From Paludibacter sp. (GTDB lineage Bacteria > Bacteroidota > Bacteroidia > Bacteroidales > Paludibacteraceae), in assembly GCF_009712605.1 (NCBI RefSeq), contig NZ_WASO01000010.1:62001-126000 (forward strand): 64,000 bases of DNA, given 5' to 3'. The notes beneath the pieces were generated by a model. It worked only from the letters and a program-made list of their open reading frames with translations, made no database searches and was not told the DNA's origin. The position numbers and the translations under genes were made by a program. Positions 26,950-35,794 of the stretch are shown here, piece after piece. The stretch's first letter is position 1, and every line of letters begins with the position of its first letter.

Positions 26950-28266
26950 ATGAGCACAAAAGTTTATTTCCCTTCAGTGGAAAAAATCAAATTTGAAGGC
27001 AAAGACAGCAAAAATCCTATGGCCTTCCGTTATTACGATCCTGAAAAAGTAGTTTATGGCAAACCAATGAAAGAATGGTTCAAATTCTGTATGGCATGGT
27101 GGCACACACTGTGCGCAGAAGGTGGCGATCCTTTTGGTGGTGGCACACAAAAACACCCTTGGGTAGGCGCTACAGATGCTGTACAAGCTGCCAAAGACAA
27201 AATGGATGCAGGTTTCGAATTCATGCAAAAAATCGGCATCGAATACTACTGTTTCCATGACATTGACCTGGTAAACGAAGGTGACAGCATCGAACAATAC
27301 GAAGCAAACCTGAAAGCTATCGTTGAATACGCAAAACAAAAACAAGCTGAAACAGGTATCAAACTGATGTGGGGTACAGCTAACGTATTCAGCCACGCGC
27401 GTTATATGAACGGTGCCAGCACCAATCCTAACTTTGACGCTGCTGCACGTGCTATGCTTCAAATCAAAAACGCTATTGACGCTACTATCGAACTGGGTGG
27501 TAAAGCATACGTATTCTGGGGTGGTCGTGAAGGTTACATGAGCTTGCTCAACACCAATATGAAACGTGAAAAACAACACCTCGGCACCATGTTGCAAATG
27601 GCTCGCGACTATGGTCGTGCTAAAGGTTTCAAAGGAGTATTCCTTATCGAACCGAAACCAATGGAACCAATGAAACACCAATACGATGTAGATACTGAAA
27701 CAGTTATTGGCTTCCTGAAAGAATACGGTTTGGAAAACGATTTCAAAGTAAACATCGAAGTAAACCACGCTACATTGGCAGGTCACACATTCGAACACGA
27801 ATTGCAATGTGCTGTTGACGCAGGTATGCTGGGTGCTATCGACGCTAACCGCGGTGATGTTCAAAACGGTTGGGATACAGACCAATTCCCTGTTGACATC
27901 TTTGAATTGACACAAGCTATGCTTGTTATCCTCCAAGGTGGTGGTATGCAAGGTGGTGGTACCAACTTCGATGCTAAAATCCGTCGTAACTCTACCGACA
28001 ACGATGATTTGTTCATTGCACACATCGGTGCTATGGATGTAATGGCTCGCGCTTTGGAAGCTGCTGCTGCTATCCTCGAAGAATCTCCTTACAAACAAAT
28101 GGTTGCTGATCGTTACGCTTCTTATGACGCTGGCAAAGGCAAAGAATTTGAAGAAGGCAAACTGACCCTCGAGGATGTTGTTGCTTATGCTAAATCTGTT
28201 GGTGAACCTAAACAGATCAGCGGAAAACAAGAATTGTACGAAGCAATCGTAAACATGTACATCTAA
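26950..28266 (+). CDS. xylA: Xylose isomerase XylA
   Basis: Interconverts D-xylose and D-xylulose, the entry step of xylose catabolism. The 438 residues carry the catalytic His in CFHDIDLV, the WGGREGY segment, the metal-binding [25 protein letters not shown] and the Asp ligands of ANRGD and WDTDQFP. Codons are strongly skewed to GCT, GGT, CGT and AAC compared with neighbouring genes, as in highly expressed proteins. A hairpin with T-run follows, separating it from the transporter gene. Confidence 0.97.
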   Translation: MSTKVYFPSVEKIKFEGKDSKNPMAFRYYDPEKVVYGKPMKEWFKFCMAWWHTLCAEGGDPFGGGTQKHPWVGATDAVQAAKDKMDAGFEFMQKIGIEYYCFHDIDLVNEGDSIEQYEANLKAIVEYAKQKQAETGIKLMWGTANVFSHARYMNGASTNPNFDAAARAMLQIKNAIDATIELGGKAYVFWGGREGYMSLLNTNMKREKQHLGTMLQMARDYGRAKGFKGVFLIEPKPMEPMKHQYDVDTETVIGFLKEYGLENDFKVNIEVNHATLAGHTFEHELQCAVDAGMLGAIDANRGDVQNGWDTDQFPVDIFELTQAMLVILQGGGMQGGGTNFDAKIRRNSTDNDDLFIAHIGAMDVMARALEAAAAILEESPYKQMVADRYASYDAGKGKEFEEGKLTLEDVVAYAKSVGEPKQISGKQELYEAIVNMYI

Positions 28267-28304
28267 TCTTTACCGATTAAATCGTAAATCTTACGACAAT
28301 AACG

Positions 28305-28347
28305 AAGAGCCGGAATGATGACCTTAGTTGTTTAAGTTCCGGTTCTT
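28305..28347 (+). terminator. Terminator or attenuator between xylA and xylE
   Basis: AAGAGCCGGAA (28305-28315) pairs with TTCCGGTTCTT (28337-28347) with one G-U pair and a 21-base loop, followed by TTTCTG. It stands 39 bases after xylA and about 50 before the transporter ATG. It may lower transporter expression relative to the enzymes. Confidence 0.65.
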
Positions 28348-28399
28348 TTTCTGTTATTATCATATCTGCTATTATTAACAACTTAAAAACTAATACAAC

Positions 28400-30070
28400 A
28401 TGGCTTTTATCGACACAGGCGGAAGTAAGTCAAGCTCCTTTCAGGAAGGAAGCAAACTCTACATCGCCCTTTTGACATTGGTAGCCACACTCGGTGGTTT
28501 GCTTTTCGGGTATGACACGGCGGTTGTAAACGGTGCTGAAAAATCGCTGGTAGAATTCTACATTTATAAAGAAAACGGGGGTAATTACCTCTTTGATCCA
28601 AACACAATCTTCACGCTCATTGGCCAGTACCGTATGCTCATGGTCATCGTTCTTTATTTGATCTTCGTAGTCATCGGAGCTCAGATGATGGGGCTGCTAG
28701 GCAAGAAAAAAGGCGGCATTGTAAGCGCCGTTATGTTAGGCGGACTCACAATATGGGCCGTCAGCTTTTTATTCAAAGCACTTCCGGCTCTTTCGGATGT
28801 TGAAGAAATGAAAAATACAGCTGATGCTGTAAAAGGTTTTGTTATTGCAAGTGCACTGATCGGATGTATCATCGGTGGTGCTTCTGCCGGATTTATTTCC
28901 AAATCATTAGGCCGTAAAAACGGCTTGTTTATTGCTGCCATTGCTTTTTTTGTTTCGGCTGTTGGTGCATGGAGACCCGAGACCTTTAACGTATTCGGTA
29001 CCCTTCCTGTTTATTCATTTGTTATTTACCGTATTATCGGTGGTATCGGTGTCGGTATTGCCTCTATGATTTCTCCGGTTTATATTGCCGAAATTGCTCC
29101 CGCAAAAGTTCGCGGCAAACTCGTATCCTTCAACCAATTTGCCATCATCTTCGGTATGTTGGTTATCTATTTCGTAAATCTTATCATCGCTCGCCAGGGT
29201 AACGAACAATGGTTAATCACTGATGGATGGCGTTATATGTTCTTATCAGGTGCCATCCCTGCTGCTATTTTCATCATTTTGCTATTCTTCGTCCCGGAAA
29301 CTCCCCGTTACCTCGCCCTGAAAGGGAAAGATGAAAAAGCACTAAGCGTTCTTGAAAAAATAGCAGGAAAAGAGAGCGCAAAAAATATCCTTGCCGATAT
29401 TAAAAGCACTTTACACGAAGCCAATGCTCCCTGGTTGTCTTATGGATTCGGCGTTATTTTGATTGGTATTCTGTTATCAGTATTCCAACAAGCAGTGGGT
29501 ATCAATGTGGTTCTTTACTATGCCGGTAATATCTTCCGCAACATGGGAGCATCTACTGACTCGTCATTGCTTCAAACAATTATCGTCGGCGTTGTGAATC
29601 TTACATTTACCGTGGTGGCAATTGTCACTGTCGATAAATTCGGACGTAAACCTTTGATGATTATCGGTTCAATCGGCATGGCAATCAGCATGATCGCTCT
29701 CGGTTTTACCTTCTATACAGAACACGTAGGTATCGTTGCTCTTATTTTCATGTTGTTCTATACAGCTGCCTTTGCAATGAGCTGGGGACCTGTTTGCTGG
29801 GTACTTTTGGCAGAAATCTTCCCGAACTCGATTCGTGGAGCCTTGTCAATTGCTGTTGCAGCGCAATGGATTGCCAACTGGATCGTATCACTCACCTTCC
29901 CGATGATGAACGACAACGTATGGCTCACCAATATTTTCCACCACGGTTTCTCTTACTGGATCTATGGGATTATGGGTATTCTTTCTGCTATCTTCATGTG
30001 GAAACTTGTTCCCGAAACCAAAGGTCGTACCTTGGAGTCGATCGAAGAACTCTGGAAAAAGAAGAAATAA
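28400..30070 (+). CDS. xylE: D-xylose:H+ symporter, XylE type, with N-terminal two-helix insertion
   Basis: Proton-driven xylose uptake across the inner membrane, MFS sugar-porter family. From about residue 145 it follows E. coli XylE closely (GFVIASALIGCIIGGA, RIIGGIGVGIASMISP, FQQAVGINVVLYYA, PETKGRTLES). TM1 ends GYDTAVVNG near residue 44. Between TM1 and TM2, where XylE has only a short loop, lie some 75 extra residues with two hydrophobic segments (about 78-97 and 105-127) around a GKKKGG turn. At 556 residues it is longer than XylE (about 490) and would have 14 helices instead of 12. Confidence 0.9.
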   Translation: MAFIDTGGSKSSSFQEGSKLYIALLTLVATLGGLLFGYDTAVVNGAEKSLVEFYIYKENGGNYLFDPNTIFTLIGQYRMLMVIVLYLIFVVIGAQMMGLLGKKKGGIVSAVMLGGLTIWAVSFLFKALPALSDVEEMKNTADAVKGFVIASALIGCIIGGASAGFISKSLGRKNGLFIAAIAFFVSAVGAWRPETFNVFGTLPVYSFVIYRIIGGIGVGIASMISPVYIAEIAPAKVRGKLVSFNQFAIIFGMLVIYFVNLIIARQGNEQWLITDGWRYMFLSGAIPAAIFIILLFFVPETPRYLALKGKDEKALSVLEKIAGKESAKNILADIKSTLHEANAPWLSYGFGVILIGILLSVFQQAVGINVVLYYAGNIFRNMGASTDSSLLQTIIVGVVNLTFTVVAIVTVDKFGRKPLMIIGSIGMAISMIALGFTFYTEHVGIVALIFMLFYTAAFAMSWGPVCWVLLAEIFPNSIRGALSIAVAAQWIANWIVSLTFPMMNDNVWLTNIFHHGFSYWIYGIMGILSAIFMWKLVPETKGRTLESIEELWKKKK

Positions 30071-30097
30071 TTATTCAGCTTCGCTGTTTACAAAAAA

Positions 30098-30128
30098 AGA
30101 GTCGGTCGAAACATGTTCGGCCGACTCT
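30098..30128. terminator. Bidirectional terminator between xylE and SGNH esterase gene
   Basis: AGAGTCGGTCGAA (30098-30110) pairs with TTCGGCCGACTCT (30116-30128), with one G-T pair, a 5-base loop, A-run on the left and T-run on the right. It separates two convergent genes and fits both. Confidence 0.85.
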
Positions 30129-30154
30129 TTTTGTATGTATACGAAACCCGCTGC

Positions 30155-31453
30155 CTATTCAAACAACTTCAAGTCAACATATTCACCCATCTTTGCATAA
30201 CCGGCTTCATTGGGATGAAGGAAATCACCCGATTGCAGATCCGGAGACAACGCTTTCGGGTCTTTCGGGTCGTTCATTACTTTTTCGAAGTCGATTACCG
30301 CATCGAAACTACCGCTGGTACGAATCCATGCGTTCACCGTATCACGAGCCGTCTGGCGAAAATCTTTGTCGTAAAACGACTTTGCAAACGGAAGAATAGT
30401 TGCTCCGTACACTTTCATTCCTTTCGCATGAGCCTTCTCAATCATCTGTTTGTATGCTTCAATCAAATCATGTGCTACCTGCGCAGCCTGCTCGCTGGTT
30501 TTGATGCCTCCAATATCATTGATTCCTTCCGAGATAATAAGCCATTTTACTCCATTTTGTTCCAGAATGTCGCGATCGAAACGAGCCACTGCAGGATCTC
30601 CCTGTCCTCCACGAACCACGCAATTGCCACCGATGCCCAAGTTCAACACTGCCCGGTTTTTAGTAGCCGGATTATGCAGCAAACGGTCGGAGAAAACATC
30701 TGTCCACCGGTTGAATTTACTGGTTCCCGAACCACGTCCATCAACAATAGAGTTTCCCAGAATAGCAATCGCAGCAGTAGAGTTTGATGCCATCACATCG
30801 ATTCCCCGAATGACAAACCAGTGATCAGTCGGAATTGCATGGGAAAAATCGGCCAATAAAGACTTGTTCCCTTGCAACAAATACGACGTTGTGCGGGATG
30901 CCGCATGTCCACCCACATTAGGTCCGGCTTCGCCGAAACAAATAGTGATAGCCACTTTCATTCCCGGGTCCACATGAAAAGAGATAGGATCGGAAACTAT
31001 CTCCGTCTCCGGGGACATGGTCACCTCTTTCTTTCCTGCAAATTTCAAGATCTTGTTTGTTTTGGCATCAATATCGCTGCCACCCTTTGAAACGGCAATG
31101 CCAACCGATTTCAGAACAACGGCATTTTTACAAAATAAATTGGTAAAGCGAAAACGCAACACATCGCCTCCAACCGAAACACGTACAACCTGCCGAAAGC
31201 TATTATTCGTGAGTCCCGGTGCAGGAGCCATATTATTGGCATCCACAAAATAGGGAGCTGTACTCCAGGTTCCCACCCACGACTGCTCCTTGAGAGTAGT
31301 TTTGGGGGCTTTCCCTTTACTGACTTCGGGGCTTGTAAAACTGAAAAGAAAAGCCGAAAGCAGCATAAGAGTCATTGCATGCAATGCAGAATAGGCCATT
31401 CCATATCTGCCTCTACCCTTATCGCCAAATTTAATACTAAAAGATTTTTTCAT
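30155..31453 (-). CDS. SGNH/GDSL-family esterase, exported
   Basis: A 432-residue hydrolase of the SGNH fold, probably acting on acylated (for example acetylated) plant polysaccharides or oligosaccharides. A basic N-terminus and a hydrophobic helix (about residues 24-42, LHAMTLMLLSAFLFSF) form the export signal. Residues 50-200 are a beta-rich N-terminal domain (GTWSTAPYF). The catalytic domain has block I GNSIVDGRGS (nucleophile Ser), block II GIGGNC, block III GINDIGG and block V DFLHPNEAGY with the Asp/His pair. It lies convergent to xylE; a xylan-deacetylating role is inference. Confidence 0.85.
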   Translation of the reverse strand: MKKSFSIKFGDKGRGRYGMAYSALHAMTLMLLSAFLFSFTSPEVSKGKAPKTTLKEQSWVGTWSTAPYFVDANNMAPAPGLTNNSFRQVVRVSVGGDVLRFRFTNLFCKNAVVLKSVGIAVSKGGSDIDAKTNKILKFAGKKEVTMSPETEIVSDPISFHVDPGMKVAITICFGEAGPNVGGHAASRTTSYLLQGNKSLLADFSHAIPTDHWFVIRGIDVMASNSTAAIAILGNSIVDGRGSGTSKFNRWTDVFSDRLLHNPATKNRAVLNLGIGGNCVVRGGQGDPAVARFDRDILEQNGVKWLIISEGINDIGGIKTSEQAAQVAHDLIEAYKQMIEKAHAKGMKVYGATILPFAKSFYDKDFRQTARDTVNAWIRTSGSFDAVIDFEKVMNDPKDPKALSPDLQSGDFLHPNEAGYAKMGEYVDLKLFE

Positions 31454-31501
31454 TATTTATTTATTTTGAGACTACTGTATTATTCAAATGAAAGGTGTAA
31501 A

Positions 31502-32281
31502 TCAACAAATATTGCGCGATTGTTCCTCTATATTACGAATCGTATCTGTCAGAATATTCATATCAACTTCATCTCCTTTACCCTTCAAATCTTCGTTCAG
31601 GTATTCAAACGGATCTTCAATATCCTGAATTACATAAAGAATGATGAAAATCATAAAAGCGAACAATGCTGGCAAAATTGCTCCACCCCACCAAGGCGTA
31701 ACATCAAGAAACAAAAAGACGCCAATAAAGATGCAAACAATAATACGGATGGTTGTAAATACCGATGGCAAAAAGTCAGTTTTCTTCACAACCGTAATAC
31801 GATTAAACATTTTACGAATGGAAACCAACTCCGTTTTCAAACGGTTTGCATAAACAGTTGCCATCTCGTTACCATCAAATTTATGAATATCCATCACCCA
31901 TTTATCAAGCACCTTCAACGCATTTTTGTCGTGCTTTATAAAAAAATCCAGCAATAATGTTCTGATTTCTTTCGGCATTTCAACCAAAAATTCTCTTAAA
32001 CGTTCGCTGGGCTTAGTCTGATAATGCAGATAGGTTTCCTGCCATATTGCAAAAAAAGATGCAGATAATTCATTCGGTATCTTTTCGCTCTCTTTGTAAT
32101 CTGCAATAACTCCGGCAAGCAAAAAACCAAGAACAAATACGATGGACGTAAGAATTGTAGGCAGCATCGTCATTAGGTTACTTGGAATACATTCATAACC
32201 AAAGTGATGAACAATTACTTTCAATGCAAAAAAGATGACTGCAACAGGCAGTGCTTTGTAAAACAACTTGTATTTTCTCAT
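31502..32281 (-). CDS. Bestrophin/DUF4239-like multi-pass membrane protein
   Basis: A 259-residue inner-membrane protein. Two helices near the N-terminus (about 10-26 and 38-62) and two in the second half (about 172-190 and 198-218) flank a helical cytoplasmic region of 100 residues. The segment IQDIEDPFEYLNEDLKG right after the last helix recalls the conserved Asp/Pro/Phe cluster of bestrophin-like anion channels, and the layout fits DUF4239. Channel function is a guess; no selectivity motif can be seen with certainty. A TAATTTTG -7 box is present upstream (32373-32380, minus). Confidence 0.55.
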   Translation of the reverse strand: MRKYKLFYKALPVAVIFFALKVIVHHFGYECIPSNLMTMLPTILTSIVFVLGFLLAGVIADYKESEKIPNELSASFFAIWQETYLHYQTKPSERLREFLVEMPKEIRTLLLDFFIKHDKNALKVLDKWVMDIHKFDGNEMATVYANRLKTELVSIRKMFNRITVVKKTDFLPSVFTTIRIIVCIFIGVFLFLDVTPWWGGAILPALFAFMIFIILYVIQDIEDPFEYLNEDLKGKGDEVDMNILTDTIRNIEEQSRNIC

Positions 32282-32464
32282 CCTAAAAAACTAATAAAAT
32301 TAACTACACTAAATTTTCTCTTTTCAATATACGACATTAGCATCGTTGTTATGTCGGTTATTTTTCCCGCGCCAAAATTACAAAAAGGAATGGAAATGAT
32401 AAGCATTCTAATCATTTCCATTCCCTTTGAAAACACCGTAAACAAGTATTCAATCAGTTAAAAA

Positions 32465-33619
32465 TCATTTACGACGGCCCTCCTTGCCAATATATCTCTT
32501 TGCCAGCCATGTTCTCACAGGTATGTCATAAAGTTTAAGACATGCATAAGCAAGAATTATGGAAGAGACAAGAACCAAAATTCCTGCCGGCCAAGCCTGA
32601 TTCAAAGGCACTTTATTATCGACTACCCATGCCGTAAAAATATAAATAATTGGATAGTGCGTAATATAGAGAGGATAAGAGATATCGCCCAGAAAACGAC
32701 TTATCTTCGAAGAGTATTTACCTGTCACTTTACCGCTTGCTCCAAGATATACTATTAATGGGAACACCAAAATAATCGTCAAGGAATCGTACAAACCATT
32801 GATCCACAAATTTTCGCTACCCCCTACTCTTGGGAAAGAAAGAATTGCAACCACCATCAGGCTACACCAAAGGAAGGCATGCTTAAACTTACCCGGTTTA
32901 CATATTCTTGAAAGCAAAAGTCCGGCAAAAAACGGATACATCAGGCGGGTAAAACCAATGCGCAATTGTGCAGGCTCCAGCGACCAGCCACCAATCATAT
33001 CACCGTGAGGACTGGTTACCGCAAGGTGAATAGTAGCGCACCCGGCAAGAAAAACCCAAACGGCCAATAATTTGTTTGAAAATTTACGAATAAACAGAGC
33101 ATACAGAATATTGCCCACATACTCAAAGAAGAGCGACCATGCAGGACCATCAAGCGGGTGCATTTCCGTCCACCCTCTAATATCCAGCGAAGTGGGTACC
33201 GGAATCAACGTAAAACCAATCAGCATAATGAGCAATAATTTCCAGACAGGAACACTACTGATGCCCGGAAAAACAATTGGTGATGCGCTAAAGTAAAATC
33301 CAATGGCTCCAACAATCATCCCTGCTATAATCATCGGATGAAGGCGAATGATACGACGTTTGAAAAAACCTTTCAAGGTCATTTTACCCCAGCGATCGTC
33401 ATAGGCATAGCCAATCACAAAGCCCGAAAGCACAAAGAAAAAATCCACTGCCAGATAGCCGTGGTTTACTATTTGCTTGAGATGGTCTCCTCCCGAGAAG
33501 GTTTCGAAGATATGAAAAATAACAACCATAACAGCCGCGACACCACGCAAACTATCCAAGATCTCATAGTGACGTTTGGTATCAGAAAAAACGGTTAATT
33601 GAGCATGTTTTGAACTCAT
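32465..33619 (-). CDS. Acyltransferase 3 family membrane protein (OafA/YrhL-like)
   Basis: A 384-residue multi-pass O-acyltransferase that modifies an extracytoplasmic sugar or small molecule. The ATG at 33619 (MSSKHAQLTVF) is preferred; the frame extends to a TTG overlapping a -7-like TAATTTTG box (33671-33678, minus). Motifs: SLRGVAAVMVVIFH (residues about 21-34) with the catalytic His, FFVLSGFVIGYAY, FFKRRIIRLHP, and late YPLYITHYPIIY. About ten helices are visible. Substrate unknown; no polysaccharide cluster is adjacent. Confidence 0.85.
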   Translation of the reverse strand: MSSKHAQLTVFSDTKRHYEILDSLRGVAAVMVVIFHIFETFSGGDHLKQIVNHGYLAVDFFFVLSGFVIGYAYDDRWGKMTLKGFFKRRIIRLHPMIIAGMIVGAIGFYFSASPIVFPGISSVPVWKLLLIMLIGFTLIPVPTSLDIRGWTEMHPLDGPAWSLFFEYVGNILYALFIRKFSNKLLAVWVFLAGCATIHLAVTSPHGDMIGGWSLEPAQLRIGFTRLMYPFFAGLLLSRICKPGKFKHAFLWCSLMVVAILSFPRVGGSENLWINGLYDSLTIILVFPLIVYLGASGKVTGKYSSKISRFLGDISYPLYITHYPIIYIFTAWVVDNKVPLNQAWPAGILVLVSSIILAYACLKLYDIPVRTWLAKRYIGKEGRRK

Positions 33620-33758
33620 TGGATTTGTAAAAAGGTTAATCAGATTTATATTACCCGGACATTCTTGACGCAAAATTAACTATTTATTTTCGTTAGCGCA
33701 TGAAGAAAACTGTCAAAAACAGGGTAAATAGCAGTCTTTTAGCACTAAGCATATAAAA

Positions 33759-33809
33759 ACAGGGTTATCGTAAAGTTTTTCTTGGATAAAAACTCAACAA
33801 TAACCCTGT
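33759..33809 (-). terminator. Terminator of the Asp-box protein gene
   Basis: ACAGGGTTAT (33759-33768) pairs with ATAACCCTGT (33800-33809), with a second inner stem of GTTTTT/AAAAAC. On the minus strand it is followed by GTTTTTATATG. It lies about 75 bases beyond the stop of the upstream gene. Confidence 0.6.
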
Positions 33810-33884
33810 CTACAGAAAAATATTAGAAGAAGACTATTTTCTATTCATTGTTTATTTTTAATCATTATCAGCGTGCATAAAGAC

Positions 33885-35696
33885 TCATTTCTTCACCAGT
33901 TTTTTCTCAACTTTTCCATTGGGAGTTGTAATACGAACCGTATAGACTCCTTTTGCCAAGCCTGAAACATCCACTGCTTGAGTATTTGCAAGTATCGCTG
34001 AAATCACTTTGCTCCCTCCCATATCATAAACAGCTATTTCACCTTCATCAATGCCCTTTATGTACAAACGATCATCGACAGGATTCGGATAAATCGTCAC
34101 TCCGTCTAACTGAGCATCATCAATGCCGGTAGCAACAGAAGTAGTAAAGTTGACCTCTTGCCCATAACTTGTTCCAGCAGTATTAGTCGCAAAAGCACGT
34201 ACGTGATAGGTTGTATTGGCTGTCAATGAAGTCATGGAAGCAGTAAACGCACCTGTTGCCGAAGCTGCTCCGTTATCAGCTTTACTGTCGGCGGTGGTCG
34301 GGGTACCAGATGTATTCCAGCATACGCCGTAAGCCGTTGGGTTTGGAACACCTAAAGAGGTGATGTTACCATTACCTGTAGCAGTAGTAGCAGCAATGCT
34401 CGAAACCGCTTGAGTTGTAACGGTTGGTGCAATGGCACTTGTTGTAAACGAAACTTCCGAACCGTAACTTGTACCTGCGGTATTTGTCGCAAATGCCCGG
34501 ACATAGTATGTTGTATTTGCCGTTAATGAAGTCATAGAAGCGGTGAATGCACCTGTAGCCGAAGCCGCTCCGTTATCAGCTTTACTGTTAGCGGTAGTAG
34601 GAGTACCTGTGGTATTCCAGCAAATACCATAGGCTGTTGGATTAGAAGTTCCTAAATCAGTTATATTACCGTTTCCGGTTGCGGTTGTTGCAGCAATACT
34701 CGAAACGGCTTGGGTGGTTACTGTCGGGGCTATTTCTTGTACTAATATAACGCCTTGATCGCCCGTTGCAATGAAGATTCCGTTTCCGTACGTAATTCCG
34801 TAAAGGTCGACGGTAGTTCCTGATGCTTCGGTTGTCCAATTCACTCCGTCGGATGATTTGATGATAGTTCCGCCATTTCCTACTGCATAAAAATAACCGT
34901 TTCCAAAAGCAATGCTGTTCATATATGTACTGGCATTATATACACTGGAAGAACTCCAGGTGATACCATCTGTTGATTTAATCACTTCGCCGGCATTGCT
35001 TAATGCTACAAATATATTATTGCCATAAGCAACCCCCGCCATGGTTGATGATATCGGATTGCTTCTGGATGTCCATGTTGTGGTGTTGGTAGAGGTGAAT
35101 ACCCGTCCGTGCAAACCTGTACCAACGGCAACATACATTCCGCTGCCATAGCAAATGCCGTTTATAACCAATCCGCTACTACTTTCAGGGTCACTGCCGG
35201 AGAATACCGTTGACCAAGATATTCCATCGGTTGATGTGAATATACTTCCAGTACTACCATTACTAGAGCATGTTACAAATTTACCACCGCCATATATAAT
35301 AGCTCCTGTACTCATGCTGATACCCGTAGTCGGAAGTGAATTTCCCGTCCATGTATCTCCGTTATTGGTTGAATAATACACATATTCCCTCTGATTATTA
35401 TCAGTCGCCACAAAGGTATTGTTTCCATAAGCAATGAATCCCGGCATTCCTGACACACTTGTTGTTGTATTCCAGGTATGTCCGTTATCCGTTGACCTAT
35501 ACATTTTCCCTGTGTTGTAGTCAAATGTAATAAAATAATTGTTACCATAGCCGATGCCATAGAAAAGAGCCGATGCATCCGGGATTTTTGTTGTCCAGAT
35601 TATTGTTTGTGCCTTTAAACCGTATCCAATAAAAAACAAAAAGCTCATCAGCAGATATTTTAGAGATTGCATCCTTTTAAATGTAAAAGTTTTCAT
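33885..35696 (-). CDS. Secreted Asp-box beta-propeller protein with type IX sorting domain
   Basis: A 603-residue extracellular protein, a probable cargo of the type IX system encoded at 9.7-15.5 kb. Order: signal peptide to about residue 30 (ends GYGLKAQ); a propeller with six Asp-box turns (STDNGHTW 68, STNNGDTW 109, STDGISW 155, STNTTTW 202, STDGITW 241, SSDGVNW 281), each preceded by YGNN.F-like strands; two near-identical 100-residue fibronectin-like modules (about 323-421 and 423-520); and a C-terminal sorting domain (VTIYPNPVDDRLYI ... GLAKGVYTVRI ... KLVKK). No catalytic residues of sialidases are evident. Binding or structural role is likely. Confidence 0.85.
   Translation of the reverse strand: MKTFTFKRMQSLKYLLMSFLFFIGYGLKAQTIIWTTKIPDASALFYGIGYGNNYFITFDYNTGKMYRSTDNGHTWNTTTSVSGMPGFIAYGNNTFVATDNNQREYVYYSTNNGDTWTGNSLPTTGISMSTGAIIYGGGKFVTCSSNGSTGSIFTSTDGISWSTVFSGSDPESSSGLVINGICYGSGMYVAVGTGLHGRVFTSTNTTTWTSRSNPISSTMAGVAYGNNIFVALSNAGEVIKSTDGITWSSSSVYNASTYMNSIAFGNGYFYAVGNGGTIIKSSDGVNWTTEASGTTVDLYGITYGNGIFIATGDQGVILVQEIAPTVTTQAVSSIAATTATGNGNITDLGTSNPTAYGICWNTTGTPTTANSKADNGAASATGAFTASMTSLTANTTYYVRAFATNTAGTSYGSEVSFTTSAIAPTVTTQAVSSIAATTATGNGNITSLGVPNPTAYGVCWNTSGTPTTADSKADNGAASATGAFTASMTSLTANTTYHVRAFATNTAGTSYGQEVNFTTSVATGIDDAQLDGVTIYPNPVDDRLYIKGIDEGEIAVYDMGGSKVISAILANTQAVDVSGLAKGVYTVRITTPNGKVEKKLVKK
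34130..34735. repeat. Two tandem near-identical modules inside the Asp-box gene
   Basis: Two consecutive copies of about 300 bases encode APTVTTQAVSSIAATTATGN...YVRAFATNTAGTSYG modules that differ in only a few residues (for example DLGTSNP against SLGVPNP, YYVRAF against YHVRAF). Synonymous sites differ more than the protein, so the duplication is not brand new and protein sequence is constrained. Confidence 0.85.
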
Positions 35697-35741
35697 ATGT
35701 TTCTACGTGATTAAGTTTTTATTCTATGAAATGTACAAACT

Positions 35742-35780
35742 ACCAGTCATGAATATTTCCAAAAGAAATTCATGACTGGT
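35742..35780. terminator. Hairpin after the discoidin/cadherin-like gene
   Basis: ACCAGTCATGAAT (35742-35754) pairs perfectly with ATTCATGACTGGT (35768-35780), loop 13 bases, 15 bases beyond the stop of the minus-strand gene at 35795. The better T-run is on the plus strand (TTCTTTTT), so it may be a barrier in both directions. It marks the end of the tail-collar cassette. Confidence 0.65.
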
Positions 35781-35794
35781 TCTTTTTAAAATAG

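Noticed and set aside
26974-28230. 418-codon open frame on the minus strand
   Set aside because: It is the antisense of xylA and is Phe, Thr and Val-rich because xylA has biased codons; no protein features.
29794-30399. 201-codon frame overlapping the xylE end
   Set aside because: Shadow of xylE running into the terminator; composition is not protein-like.
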